From: a virus
DNA length: 43,763 nucleotides
Reading direction: 5' to 3' (one strand)
Virus record (IMG/VR): IMGVR_UViG_3300032265_001799
Location: 1-43,763 of that record
Part shown: one piece after another, positions 15,884-23,273 of the stretch
How the letters are laid out: each line of letters opens with the position of its first letter
Position numbering within the stretch: position 1 is the first letter of the stretch
Position numbers and translations under genes: made by a program
The notes under the pieces: model-generated
Seen by the model: only the letters and a program-made list of their open reading frames with translations
Told to the model about the DNA's origin: nothing
The model's database searches: none

Positions 15884-16361
15884 GCTCCTCATAGAAACAG
15901 CCGCTTGGCAAAAAAAGTCTGGTAAAAATCCTTCTGGTGGGTTAAACAAGAAGGGTGTAAACAGCTATCGTAAAGAACATCCCGGAAGCCATCTACAGAC
16001 AGCAGTTACTACTAAGCCCAGCAAACTAAAGAAGGGTTCCAAGGCTTCTAAACGTCGAAAGAGCTTCTGTGCCCGAATGAAAGGTATGAAGAAACATCGT
16101 ACCGGTGCTAAAACAAAGCATGATCCAAATAGCAGGATAAACAAGAGCCTACGCAAATGGCATTGTGAGAGCATTGAGGAAATGAGGGATCTAATCATTT
16201 TTGCTGAACAGTATATTAATGATGTGCGATTCTTACAAGAAGCCGTAACTCGAGAAGATGATAACGGAAATACGCACTGTTGGACTGGCTATCGCAAAGT
16301 TGGCCTTAAGAAAAAAGGCGGCAAAATGGTCAATGATTGTCGTCCTATAAAGGGTAAGTGA
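15870..16361 (+). CDS. Basic head-type protein, DUF6321-like
   Basis: 163 aa beginning M-K-I-S-E-L-L-I-E|T, a capsid-targeting-like leader with an L-I-E site. Residues about 12-95 are strongly basic with S-G-K-N-P-S-G-G-L-N, T-T-K-P-S-K-L-K, R-R-K-S-F-C-A-R-M and D-P-N-S-R-I-N-K-S-L-R-K-W, which I recognise as the conserved DUF6321 segment of T4-like marine phages. A later L-Q-E124|A125 fits the prohead-protease consensus and would release a basic tail with two Cys. Late box 5 nt before ATG and no ribosome-binding site. Likely a DNA-binding internal head protein; biochemical role unknown. Confidence 0.7.
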   Translation: MKISELLIETAAWQKKSGKNPSGGLNKKGVNSYRKEHPGSHLQTAVTTKPSKLKKGSKASKRRKSFCARMKGMKKHRTGAKTKHDPNSRINKSLRKWHCESIEEMRDLIIFAEQYINDVRFLQEAVTREDDNGNTHCWTGYRKVGLKKKGGKMVNDCRPIKGK

Positions 16362-16627
16362 TGTCAAAAAATGGTATAGCAGAACTTTCTACTAAGCAGG
16401 CTAGACAGGTTGCTAAACTTAATATAGCACAAGCCAAACGTCAAGGGAAAACTGTAGCAGCAGACGGAACTATTAGCGGATCTTTGGACATTACTAAAAA
16501 CTATTATCGTGCTAATAATACCTATGATATTACAGAGTTACCAACTCAATATAGCGACAACAATGTAATCGATAATCCAAATGTAGATGGTTTGCAATCA
16601 GCAAGACCTTGGAAACCTTCAGTATGA
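16361..16627 (+). CDS. Small late phage protein of unknown function
   Basis: 88 aa from ATG 16361, whose first base is the last base of the previous stop codon. A GTG directly before it would add one residue. It has a basic helical first half (K-Q-A-R-Q-V-A-K-L-N-I-A-Q-A-K-R) and a Tyr/Asn/Asp-rich second half ending A-R-P-W-K-P-S-V. Probably cotranscribed with the basic head-type gene before it. Confidence 0.6.
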   Translation: MSKNGIAELSTKQARQVAKLNIAQAKRQGKTVAADGTISGSLDITKNYYRANNTYDITELPTQYSDNNVIDNPNVDGLQSARPWKPSV

Positions 16628-17034
16628 AAGCTACAGATATCATACGCACTATATTGGACACTATCGATGGTATCGAAGCCGAGAGGATGCCTATCGAAGC
16701 TGAAGTAGTGGAAGTAGAACCAGTAGCTACCGCTGAGATAACAACAGTCGCGCCTGCAGATGACATGAATCATTTTAAACAGATCGTGGATGTAGTTTCA
16801 AAGGGCATCGGCGGCACATATGGCAATAGCCCAAATGAACACTACTCCGATGTAGATAGCGTAACTGTAGATGCAGGCGGTGGCGTTAACGGACCAAAAC
16901 ATCCACACGATATACGTGTAAAAGATCCCAGCGCCTATCCAGAATATAAAGGACAAGATTTCCAAAACACTGTCAATGACAAAAAGACAGAGCACAAGAG
17001 CTTTATGGAATATCTAAAAGAACGAGGTATCTGA
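16624..17034 (+). CDS. Conserved-looking virion-associated protein
   Basis: 136 aa from ATG 16624 in an ATGA overlap with the preceding gene. It begins [11 protein letters not shown], an amphipathic start like its neighbours, then an acidic Val/Glu/Ala stretch. The C-terminal half carries a segment I recall from T4-like marine phages ([13 protein letters not shown], then [11 protein letters not shown]). Function unknown; virion association inferred from position. Its stop overlaps the next start as TGATG. Confidence 0.6.
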   Translation: MKATDIIRTILDTIDGIEAERMPIEAEVVEVEPVATAEITTVAPADDMNHFKQIVDVVSKGIGGTYGNSPNEHYSDVDSVTVDAGGGVNGPKHPHDIRVKDPSAYPEYKGQDFQNTVNDKKTEHKSFMEYLKERGI

Positions 17035-17939
17035 TGACTTATCAAAGAGATACCTTTGATCCCAATCTAAATAATATACACTCGGCGATGACGTATAATA
17101 ATGCTGGCGAACCTGTTCTGAGGGTGTTATCATATAATAGTGGAAATGCTAATATCACCGTTTCTGATGCCAGACCTACAACGACCACTGAAGGAGCGCT
17201 ATGGTGGGATACAGTAAGCGGTAATCTCTTTATTCTATTCCAATCACAGTGGGTTTCTGCTGTAGCTTCTATCGTGGGGCCAAAGGGCGACACTGGCCCA
17301 ACTGGTACTGGTAGCACAGGGCCAACTGGGTTTACTGGATCAACTGGTCCGCAAAGCACAGTGACTGGGCCTATTGGTTATACTGGTCCGACTGGTGAAA
17401 CTGGACCACAGGGTATTGTTACTGGGCCCACAGGCTATACAGGTTTTACAGGACCTGTTTATAATCCAGATCTCAGTATGTTTGCTCGCAAGGATCGTGA
17501 TAATGTGTTTGCAAACACCAACACATTCAACGGCACATTGTATTTCAATGCTAGTATACAAGAACCTGCTAGTGCTGTAACTACTACAACTGGTGTAATT
17601 AATTATCTGGCAGACAAGAGCAGCATCTATTGGGTTAGTAGCAATAATATTAATTTGACTATTAACTTTACCATAAGTGCCCCCACAGCAACATACACAA
17701 ACTTTACCCAGTGGATGACCACAGGTAACGTGGTTACATTGGCAGTGATAAACTTTACCAGCGGCACAAATAGTTTTGTTAAAACTGTACAGATTGATGG
17801 TGTTGCTGTTTCAGTATTGTGGCAACAGGGTGCAGCACCTACTGCTGGTAATACCACCAGCGATGCTTACACATTTACCATATACAAAGATACAGTTAGC
17901 ACATTCAAAGTGTTGGCCAGCCAAACCAAGTTTGCCTAG
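17034..17939 (+). CDS. Collagen-like phage structural protein
   Basis: 301 aa. The N-terminal 80 residues include G-A-L-W-W-D-T then L-F-I-L-F, a short motif often found before collagen-like stretches in phage appendage proteins. Residues about 81-142 are an interrupted collagen-like G-x-y region dominated by G-P-T-G and G-x-T-G triplets. The C-terminal 150 residues are Thr/Asn-rich beta sequence. Phage collagen-like proteins form trimeric fibres or tail appendages. The repetitive part is a likely site of length variation. It sits at the end of the overlapping virion gene run. Confidence 0.75.
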   Translation: MTYQRDTFDPNLNNIHSAMTYNNAGEPVLRVLSYNSGNANITVSDARPTTTTEGALWWDTVSGNLFILFQSQWVSAVASIVGPKGDTGPTGTGSTGPTGFTGSTGPQSTVTGPIGYTGPTGETGPQGIVTGPTGYTGFTGPVYNPDLSMFARKDRDNVFANTNTFNGTLYFNASIQEPASAVTTTTGVINYLADKSSIYWVSSNNINLTINFTISAPTATYTNFTQWMTTGNVVTLAVINFTSGTNSFVKTVQIDGVAVSVLWQQGAAPTAGNTTSDAYTFTIYKDTVSTFKVLASQTKFA

Positions 17940-17948
17940 GAGATATAA

Positions 17949-18254
17949 GTGCCAGTAATTAATAGTATAGGTGCTATATCTGCCAGGGCAATGGGTGACT
18001 TTGCCAACAATTTAACTGGTGTAATTGCACAACCACCAACTATTGAAAATAATACTGAAATATATCAGTGGCAATGTCCAGCAGGTGTTACCAGCGTCAG
18101 TGTATTGGTCATAGGTGGTGGTGGTGCTGGTGGTGCAAATAACGGAGGCGGTGGTATGGACAAATATAACGAGATCGTCAGATACATGACCAAACAAGGT
18201 AATGATACTGAACTCGCAAAGATAAGAAAACTAAGTGGATTAGGCAATGACTGA
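17949..18254 (+). CDS. Glycine-rich structural fragment joined to a small C-terminal segment
   Basis: 101 aa from GTG 17949, with AGGAG just upstream. Residues about 35-70 have the C-P-A-G-V-T-S-V-S-V-L-V-I-G-G-G-G motif of glycine-rich phage tail-fibre tips, but the glycine run stops after only about 15 residues. The remaining 32 residues (M-D-K-Y-N-E-I-V-R-Y-M) look like a separate small helical protein. An ATG at 18156 starts this second part and the glycine codons just before it give GGAGG at a good distance. It may be a deletion-derived fusion, or a remnant followed by an independent 32-residue gene. Confidence 0.5.
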   Translation: MPVINSIGAISARAMGDFANNLTGVIAQPPTIENNTEIYQWQCPAGVTSVSVLVIGGGGAGGANNGGGGMDKYNEIVRYMTKQGNDTELAKIRKLSGLGND

Positions 18255-18450
18255 ACATCTAGATCCCAGCAAATCACCATCTGACTATCCAATAACGCCA
18301 AATAATTCCACCATGGATGTGCGTAAACAGCTACAAGATCCCCAAAGCGCAGGATCTAGAGGACTAGCTAATCTAGCAATGCATAAGCTAAGTCCAAACA
18401 ATCCAATACGCCAGTATATCAAAACAGAAAATCCTTGGAATAAGAAATAA
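18247..18450 (+). CDS. Small phage protein of unknown function
   Basis: 67 aa overlapping the end of the preceding gene by 8 nt. Pro, Asn and Ser rich, with N-P-I-R-Q-Y-I and a final P-W-N-K-K. Probably the last gene of the virion-type operon, since a sigma70-like promoter follows at once. Confidence 0.55.
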   Translation: MTEHLDPSKSPSDYPITPNNSTMDVRKQLQDPQSAGSRGLANLAMHKLSPNNPIRQYIKTENPWNKK

Positions 18451-18455
18451 AAAGC

Positions 18456-18484
18456 TTGAACTAAACAGACTTTCTCTATATAAT
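18456..18484 (+). promoter_or_regulatory. sigma70-like promoter for the dsbA-like gene
   Basis: TTGAAC at 18456-18461 and perfect TATAAT at 18479-18484, spacer 17 nt. It lies 20 nt before the ATG at 18505, with AAGGAGA between. Confidence 0.7.
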
Positions 18485-18504
18485 AACAACATAAGGAGAA
18501 ATAC

Positions 18505-18762
18505 ATGAGCCGAGTTTATGGATCTGAAGAAAAAGCCAAGCTTATCAGCGTTATCGATCAAGGATCGCAGGTATTGCAAGAAGTAGACGACCTCAAGGGC
18601 GGGCTACGTGACACCATCAAAGCTGTCGCAGAAGAACTAGATATCAAGCCAAGCCTGCTTACTAAAGCAGTCAATATCGCACACAAGCGCAATTGGTCCA
18701 AGGCTAGCGAAGAGTACGATGAACTTGAGACTATCTTAGTCACTACAGGTAGAGACGTTTGA
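18505..18762 (+). CDS. dsbA: DsbA-like double-stranded DNA-binding protein
   Basis: 85 aa, helical and charged. The core E-V-D-D-L-K-G-G-L-R-D-T-I-K-A-V-A-E-E-L followed by I-K-P-S-L-L-T-K-A matches what I recall of T4 DsbA homologues, which bind double-stranded DNA and assist late transcription. The late boxes TATAAATA and GATAAATA elsewhere in the window agree with such a system. It has its own consensus sigma70-like promoter and AAGGAGA ribosome-binding site, so it is expressed before the late genes it would help. The name rests on recalled similarity over a short protein. Confidence 0.6.
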   Translation: MSRVYGSEEKAKLISVIDQGSQVLQEVDDLKGGLRDTIKAVAEELDIKPSLLTKAVNIAHKRNWSKASEEYDELETILVTTGRDV

Positions 18763-19043
18763 TAACAAAGATAAAAAACTTTTGGATCAATAGCTATAAG
18801 TCAGATAAAATAGCATTTTACATAGAAATGTTTAGTGCTATTTTTACTATAGCAGGATCGTTAACATTGGCACTGCACGCTAGGCATCCAGATATGACCA
18901 TAGTTTACCCTATGTTTTTCTTGGGTAGCATTAGCCAAGTAATGGCAGCGTACCGACGAGGAGCAGCTTGGGTAATGGTATTAACCATGTATTTCAGCTG
19001 CTCTAATATATTTGGATTTTGTATCGCTAACGGCTGGATCTAA
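18759..19043 (+). CDS. Small membrane protein
   Basis: 94 aa with three likely membrane segments (about residues 18-40, 48-66 and 68-92) and a basic N-terminal end. The most upstream start is TTG 18759, overlapping the stop of the DsbA-like gene (TTGA); no ATG lies near it, and the next in-frame Met is at residue 24, inside the first membrane segment. Function unknown. It separates the DsbA-like gene from the polymerase operator region. Confidence 0.6.
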   Translation: MITKIKNFWINSYKSDKIAFYIEMFSAIFTIAGSLTLALHARHPDMTIVYPMFFLGSISQVMAAYRRGAAWVMVLTMYFSCSNIFGFCIANGWI

Positions 19044-19065
19044 AATAAGTAAGTGTGTAGGGCAG

Positions 19066-19119
19066 GCGAGGCCACAATCCGCATTAGGGTATTTTGCGAG
19101 CCACAAGTCGCAATAGGAG
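19066..19119 (+). promoter_or_regulatory. Two tandem hairpin-like repeats before the DNA polymerase start, possible autogenous operator
   Basis: Positions 19094-19113 form a clean hairpin: stem TTGCGA/TCGCAA (6 bp) and 8-nt loop GCCACAAG. It abuts the ribosome-binding site AGGAG (19115-19119). An imperfect copy lies 30 nt upstream at 19066-19082 with the same GCCACAA loop and a weaker GCG/CGC stem, also followed by TTAGG. In T4 and RB69 the polymerase represses its own translation by binding a hairpin with an 8-nt loop at this place. The geometry matches; the sequence does not, so the role is inferred. Confidence 0.55.
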
Positions 19120-19126
19120 AAAATAA

Positions 19127-21796
19127 ATGAGTTATGTAGATGCATTGTACGATCGCGACAACGATCTAGTCAAAGTAGTTGAGCGTATTAACGGTAAACG
19201 TCAATTTAGAGAATATCCTGCAAAGTATGTTATCTATTATCCAGATCCAAGAGGCAAGCACGATAGCGTCTATGGAGAAAAACTCAGTAAGATCGTTGCC
19301 AAGAACCAAAAAGATTTCCATAAAGAACTTAAGATACATAGTGGAAAAAGGCTGTATGAAAGCGATATCAATCCGGCATTCCGCTGTTTAGAAGAAAACT
19401 ATCTCAATCTAGATGCACCAAAGCTAAACATTGCTTTCTTCGATATTGAGACTGACTTTGATCCAGAACGGGGATTTGCTGATCCCAGCGATCCATTTAT
19501 GGGCATTACTGCTATCAGTATACATCTCAAATGGCTGAATAGGCTAGTAACACTTGCTGTACCTCCAAAGAAACTCAAACTCGAAGATGCTAAGAAGCAA
19601 TGCGAGGAGTTTACTGACTGTTTCCTCTTTGAAGACGAAGCAGATATGCTAGAAACTTTCCTAGATCTAATCGAAGATGCTGATATATTAACAGGCTGGA
19701 ACAGTGAAGGTTACGATATTCCATATACGGTTAATCGTGTAGCGAGAGTATTAAGCAAAGATGATACAAGACGCTTCTGTCTTTGGAATCAATTCCCCAA
19801 GAAACGCGAGTTTGAGAAGTATGGGCGCCAATTGATCACTTATGATCTAGTTGGTAGAGTACATCTTGATAGTTTGGAGCTCTATCGCAAGTATACCTAC
19901 GAAGAGCGACACACTTATCGACTCGATGCTATCGGTGAAATGGAGATCGGTGAGAAGAAAACAGTCTATGAAGGTACTCTTGACAGTTTGTATAATAATG
20001 ATTTCCGTAAGTTTATCGAATATAACAGGCAAGATACCGCACTTCTAAACAAGCTAGACGACAAGTTAAAGTTTATCGATCTAAGTAATGAACTTGCTCA
20101 CGCAAATACAGTTCTATTACAGACTACTATGGGTGCTGTTGCTGTTACCGAACAGGCAATCATCAATGAAGCACATCGTAGGGGACTAGTTGTCCCAAAT
20201 CGACCCAAGCGAAACGAAGATGAAAGCACACAAGCAGCAGGCGCATATGTAGCTTATCCAAAAAAAGGGCTACATGACTGGATCGGATCAATGGATTTGA
20301 ACAGTCTATATCCAAGTGCTATTAGAGCACTGAATATGGCACCAGAAACTATCGTTGGTCAGTTGCGACAGACAATCACAGATGACTTTATCGAACGACA
20401 GATGACTACACAAAAGAAGAGTTTTGCAGCATCTTGGGAAGGTATGTTTGGCAGCTTAGAATATGAAGCTGTAATAAACCGAGACAAGGCTGTAGATCTA
20501 ACAGTTGATTGGGAAAACGGTGAGAATGTAGTTATGAGTGCCGCTGAAATCTATAAAATGGTCTATGATAGCAATCAACCTTGGATGCTAAGTGCTAATG
20601 GTACTATCTTTACTTATGAATTTGAAGGTGTTATCCCCGGATTGCTTAAAAGATGGTACGCAGAGCGCAAAGAACTACAGGCCAAACTAAAGGTTGCTAA
20701 GGATGCAGGCAATCATATAGAAGAGGAGTTCTGGGATAAGCGCCAGTTAGTCAAGAAGATTAACCTAAATAGCTTGTACGGAGCTATCCTAAACCCAGGT
20801 TGCCGTTTCTTTGATAAGCGTATCGGACAGAGTACTACACTAACTGGTCGTGCTATCGCTCGACATATGGCTGGTAAGACGAACGAGATCATAACAGGTG
20901 ACTTCGACCACATTGGTAAGAGCATTATCTACGGTGATACTGACTCAGTTTACTTCAGTGCTTACAATGTTTTGAAGAAAGACATCGAAAAAGGACTTAT
21001 ACCCTGGAACAAAGACAGTGTGATCCAGCTCTATGATCAGATAGCTGACGAAGTCAACGGAACTTTTCCTAAGTTTATGCTAGATGCGTTCCATTGTCCC
21101 AAGAGCAGAGGTGATGTTATCAAGGCTGGACGCGAAATCGTGGCTATCAAAGGATTGTTTATCACTAAGAAGCGATATGCGGTGCTTTATTATGATAAAG
21201 ACTCCAAAAGGTATGACACAGAAGACAAACCGGGTAAGATCAAGGCTATGGGGTTGGACCTAAAACGATCAGATACTCCGGAATTCATCCAAAACTTCCT
21301 CAGCACTATCCTAGAAAAGGTGCTCACCGGCCACGGAGAAGAAGAAGTGCTAGAAATGATCACCGACTTCCGTACTGATTTCAAGAATAGACCAGGATGG
21401 GAGAAAGGTTCTCCCAAGAGAGCCAATAATATCACCGAATATATGCGCAAAGAAGACAAAGCAGGTAAGGCTAATATGCCCGGTCACGTAAGAGCAGCCA
21501 TTAACTGGAACACACTCAAGCGTATGTATGGTGATAACTATGCTATTAACATAAGCGATGGTGCTAAAGTTATCGTATGTAAACTAAAAAACAATCCTAT
21601 GAGCTTTACTAGTGTAGCGTATCCAGTCGATGAGCTGAGATTGCCGCAATGGTTCAAAGATCTACCATTTGACGATGCAGAAATGGAATCTACCATTATC
21701 GATGCCAAGCTAGATAACCTGATAGGTGTTCTAGAATGGGATATCATTAGCACAGAACAGACAAACACATTTAACAAACTATTCAGTTTTGAATGA
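19127..21796 (+). CDS. 43: T4-family DNA polymerase (family B, gp43)
   Basis: 889 aa, against about 900 for T4 gp43. It replicates the phage genome and proofreads. Exonuclease motifs are present: Exo I F-D-I-E-T-D-F, Exo II G-W-N-S-E-G-Y-D, Exo III Y-N-R-Q-D-T. Polymerase motifs are present: A as M-D-L-N-S-L-Y-P-S-A, B as K-I-N-L-N-S-L-Y-G-A, C as Y-G-D-T-D-S-V. The C-terminal end I-S-T-E-Q-T-N-T-F-N-K-L-F resembles a clamp-binding tail. AGGAG lies 7 nt before the ATG, directly after a hairpin that may control translation. The stop overlaps the next gene's start (ATGA). No intein or split is seen. Confidence 0.97.
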   Translation: MSYVDALYDRDNDLVKVVERINGKRQFREYPAKYVIYYPDPRGKHDSVYGEKLSKIVAKNQKDFHKELKIHSGKRLYESDINPAFRCLEENYLNLDAPKLNIAFFDIETDFDPERGFADPSDPFMGITAISIHLKWLNRLVTLAVPPKKLKLEDAKKQCEEFTDCFLFEDEADMLETFLDLIEDADILTGWNSEGYDIPYTVNRVARVLSKDDTRRFCLWNQFPKKREFEKYGRQLITYDLVGRVHLDSLELYRKYTYEERHTYRLDAIGEMEIGEKKTVYEGTLDSLYNNDFRKFIEYNRQDTALLNKLDDKLKFIDLSNELAHANTVLLQTTMGAVAVTEQAIINEAHRRGLVVPNRPKRNEDESTQAAGAYVAYPKKGLHDWIGSMDLNSLYPSAIRALNMAPETIVGQLRQTITDDFIERQMTTQKKSFAASWEGMFGSLEYEAVINRDKAVDLTVDWENGENVVMSAAEIYKMVYDSNQPWMLSANGTIFTYEFEGVIPGLLKRWYAERKELQAKLKVAKDAGNHIEEEFWDKRQLVKKINLNSLYGAILNPGCRFFDKRIGQSTTLTGRAIARHMAGKTNEIITGDFDHIGKSIIYGDTDSVYFSAYNVLKKDIEKGLIPWNKDSVIQLYDQIADEVNGTFPKFMLDAFHCPKSRGDVIKAGREIVAIKGLFITKKRYAVLYYDKDSKRYDTEDKPGKIKAMGLDLKRSDTPEFIQNFLSTILEKVLTGHGEEEVLEMITDFRTDFKNRPGWEKGSPKRANNITEYMRKEDKAGKANMPGHVRAAINWNTLKRMYGDNYAINISDGAKVIVCKLKNNPMSFTSVAYPVDELRLPQWFKDLPFDDAEMESTIIDAKLDNLIGVLEWDIISTEQTNTFNKLFSFE

Positions 21797-22551
21797 AAAT
21801 ACTATTAACAGGACACAAAGGGTTCATAGGATCGCGTCTGATCGAACGATTGGACAGCCTTGGACATAGTATTATAGGTATCGATATAGCTGATGGTAAT
21901 GATATGTTAACTTGTCAGCTAGAGTTTGATGTAGATATAGTAATACATCTAGCAGGCAAGAGTGGAGTTAGAGATAGTTTCAATAATCCAAGTGAATATT
22001 GGGTTAATAACGTAGAAGCTACCCGACGATTGTTTGGTTTATATCCTAATACCAGGATATTATATGCTAGCAGTAGTACTGTATATGAACCTAATCTAAA
22101 TCCCTATGCTAATTCTAAAAGAGTGATAGAAGAAATAGCACCAAAGAAAAGTCTAGGGCTTAGATTCCATACTGTTTATAGTGATATTCCAAGACAAGGA
22201 ATGTTTATGGACAAACTATTAAATGGTACATTAGAATATGTAACCGATCATACTAGAGATTTTATACACTTAGAAGATGTATGTGATGCTATCATTAAAT
22301 TGTTAGATTACAATATTAGTGGCGTAGTAGATATAGGTACAGGTGAAAATATACTCATAAAAGATCTAGCTCCGGAAGGATTGCCTGTAAAATACGATAC
22401 TCCCGGAGAAAGAAAAGATACAAAAGCCTATACAAAAGTTTTAGAGAGCATAGGCTTCAAACCTAAATATTCGATAAGAAAATTCTTGTATAACAAACAA
22501 ATATCAAGTATAATAAAAACACATGGAGAAAATTATGAAAGACATTCTTAA
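21793..22551 (+). CDS. NAD-dependent epimerase/dehydratase (short, extended-SDR type)
   Basis: 252 aa. Rossmann motif G-H-K-G-F-I-G at residues 7-13, catalytic-type S-S-S near 93-95 and Y105-x-x-x-K109, and an H-L-A-G motif near 52-55. This is the nucleotide-sugar epimerase/dehydratase family, but shorter than the usual 310-350 aa, so the sugar-binding domain is reduced. It overlaps the polymerase stop by 4 nt and its end contains the promoter of the clamp gene, so it is inserted in the replication core. With the glycosyltransferases in this window it may prepare a sugar for DNA or surface modification; the substrate is unknown. Confidence 0.8.
   Translation: MKILLTGHKGFIGSRLIERLDSLGHSIIGIDIADGNDMLTCQLEFDVDIVIHLAGKSGVRDSFNNPSEYWVNNVEATRRLFGLYPNTRILYASSSTVYEPNLNPYANSKRVIEEIAPKKSLGLRFHTVYSDIPRQGMFMDKLLNGTLEYVTDHTRDFIHLEDVCDAIIKLLDYNISGVVDIGTGENILIKDLAPEGLPVKYDTPGERKDTKAYTKVLESIGFKPKYSIRKFLYNKQISSIIKTHGENYERHS
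22486..22514 (+). promoter_or_regulatory. sigma70-like promoter for the sliding clamp
   Basis: TTGTAT at 22486-22491 and perfect TATAAT at 22509-22514, spacer 17 nt, inside the end of the epimerase gene. The clamp ATG follows at 22535. Confidence 0.55.
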
Positions 22552-23266
22552 AGACTTAGTTGCACATACACATTCATTAGGCTTTATTGACTTAATCCGC
22601 GTTACAGGTGACGATACTGAGACAGCGATCGATGCTATGGAAGATAACAGGATCGTTATCCTCAAGGCAAAAACTAAAAATCCCTATCCGGAGTTCAAAG
22701 GCACATTTGGTATGCCTAATCTAAACAAACTCGATCTGCATCTCAAGAATCCAGAATATAAAGAGGGCGAAGAGATCAAGGTCGTGTGGGAAATGCGCAA
22801 CGGTGAGAATCGTCCAGTGGCTATCCATTTTGAAAATGCCGCCGGTGACTTCAAGAACGATTATCGTCTAATGGGTCAAGAATTAGTTAACGAAAAGCTA
22901 AAGAAGTCCACATTTAACGGATCAAATTGGCAAGTAGTAGTTGACCCTACTGTTGCTAGCATCAGTCGTCTCAAGTTGCAGGCAGCAGCACATAGCGAAG
23001 AAACCACTTTTGTTGTTAGCACAGATGGTGATCAGTTGAAGATTTCGTTTGGTGATGCTAGCACACATGAAGGCAGCTTTGTGTTCCAGTCAGGTATTAC
23101 AGGTAAGTTAAAGCAGTCTTGGAGCTTTCCGGTCACACACTTTATCAGCATCTTGAATCTAAGTGGCGATAAGATGGTCAAGTTTGGTGATAACGGTATA
23201 GCATTGATCACAGTCGATAGTGGTTTAACCGAATATGATTACTTTATTCCAGCAATGACAAAGTAA
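22535..23266 (+). CDS. 45: DNA polymerase sliding clamp (T4 gp45-like)
   Basis: 243 aa, slightly longer than T4 gp45 (228). Start ATG 22535 is preferred over 22523 because the GGAG at 22525-22528 then serves as ribosome-binding site. The sequence fits the gp45 pattern: an N-terminal helix, a long central stretch with F-G-M-P-N-L-N-K-L-D, then F-V-V-S-T-D-G-D and a C-terminal S-F-P-V-T-H-F strand with I-A-L-I-T-V-D-S-G. In T4 the trimeric clamp tethers the polymerase and also activates late transcription, which would agree with the late boxes here. In T4 the genes between 43 and 45 include regA, 62 and 44; here only the epimerase lies between. Confidence 0.85.
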   Translation: MKDILKDLVAHTHSLGFIDLIRVTGDDTETAIDAMEDNRIVILKAKTKNPYPEFKGTFGMPNLNKLDLHLKNPEYKEGEEIKVVWEMRNGENRPVAIHFENAAGDFKNDYRLMGQELVNEKLKKSTFNGSNWQVVVDPTVASISRLKLQAAAHSEETTFVVSTDGDQLKISFGDASTHEGSFVFQSGITGKLKQSWSFPVTHFISILNLSGDKMVKFGDNGIALITVDSGLTEYDYFIPAMTK

Positions 23267-23273
23267 AATCAAA

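Noticed and set aside
17260-17460. Glycine/proline/threonine triplets as a non-coding tandem repeat
   Set aside because: They encode an interrupted collagen-like G-x-y region within an open structural gene.
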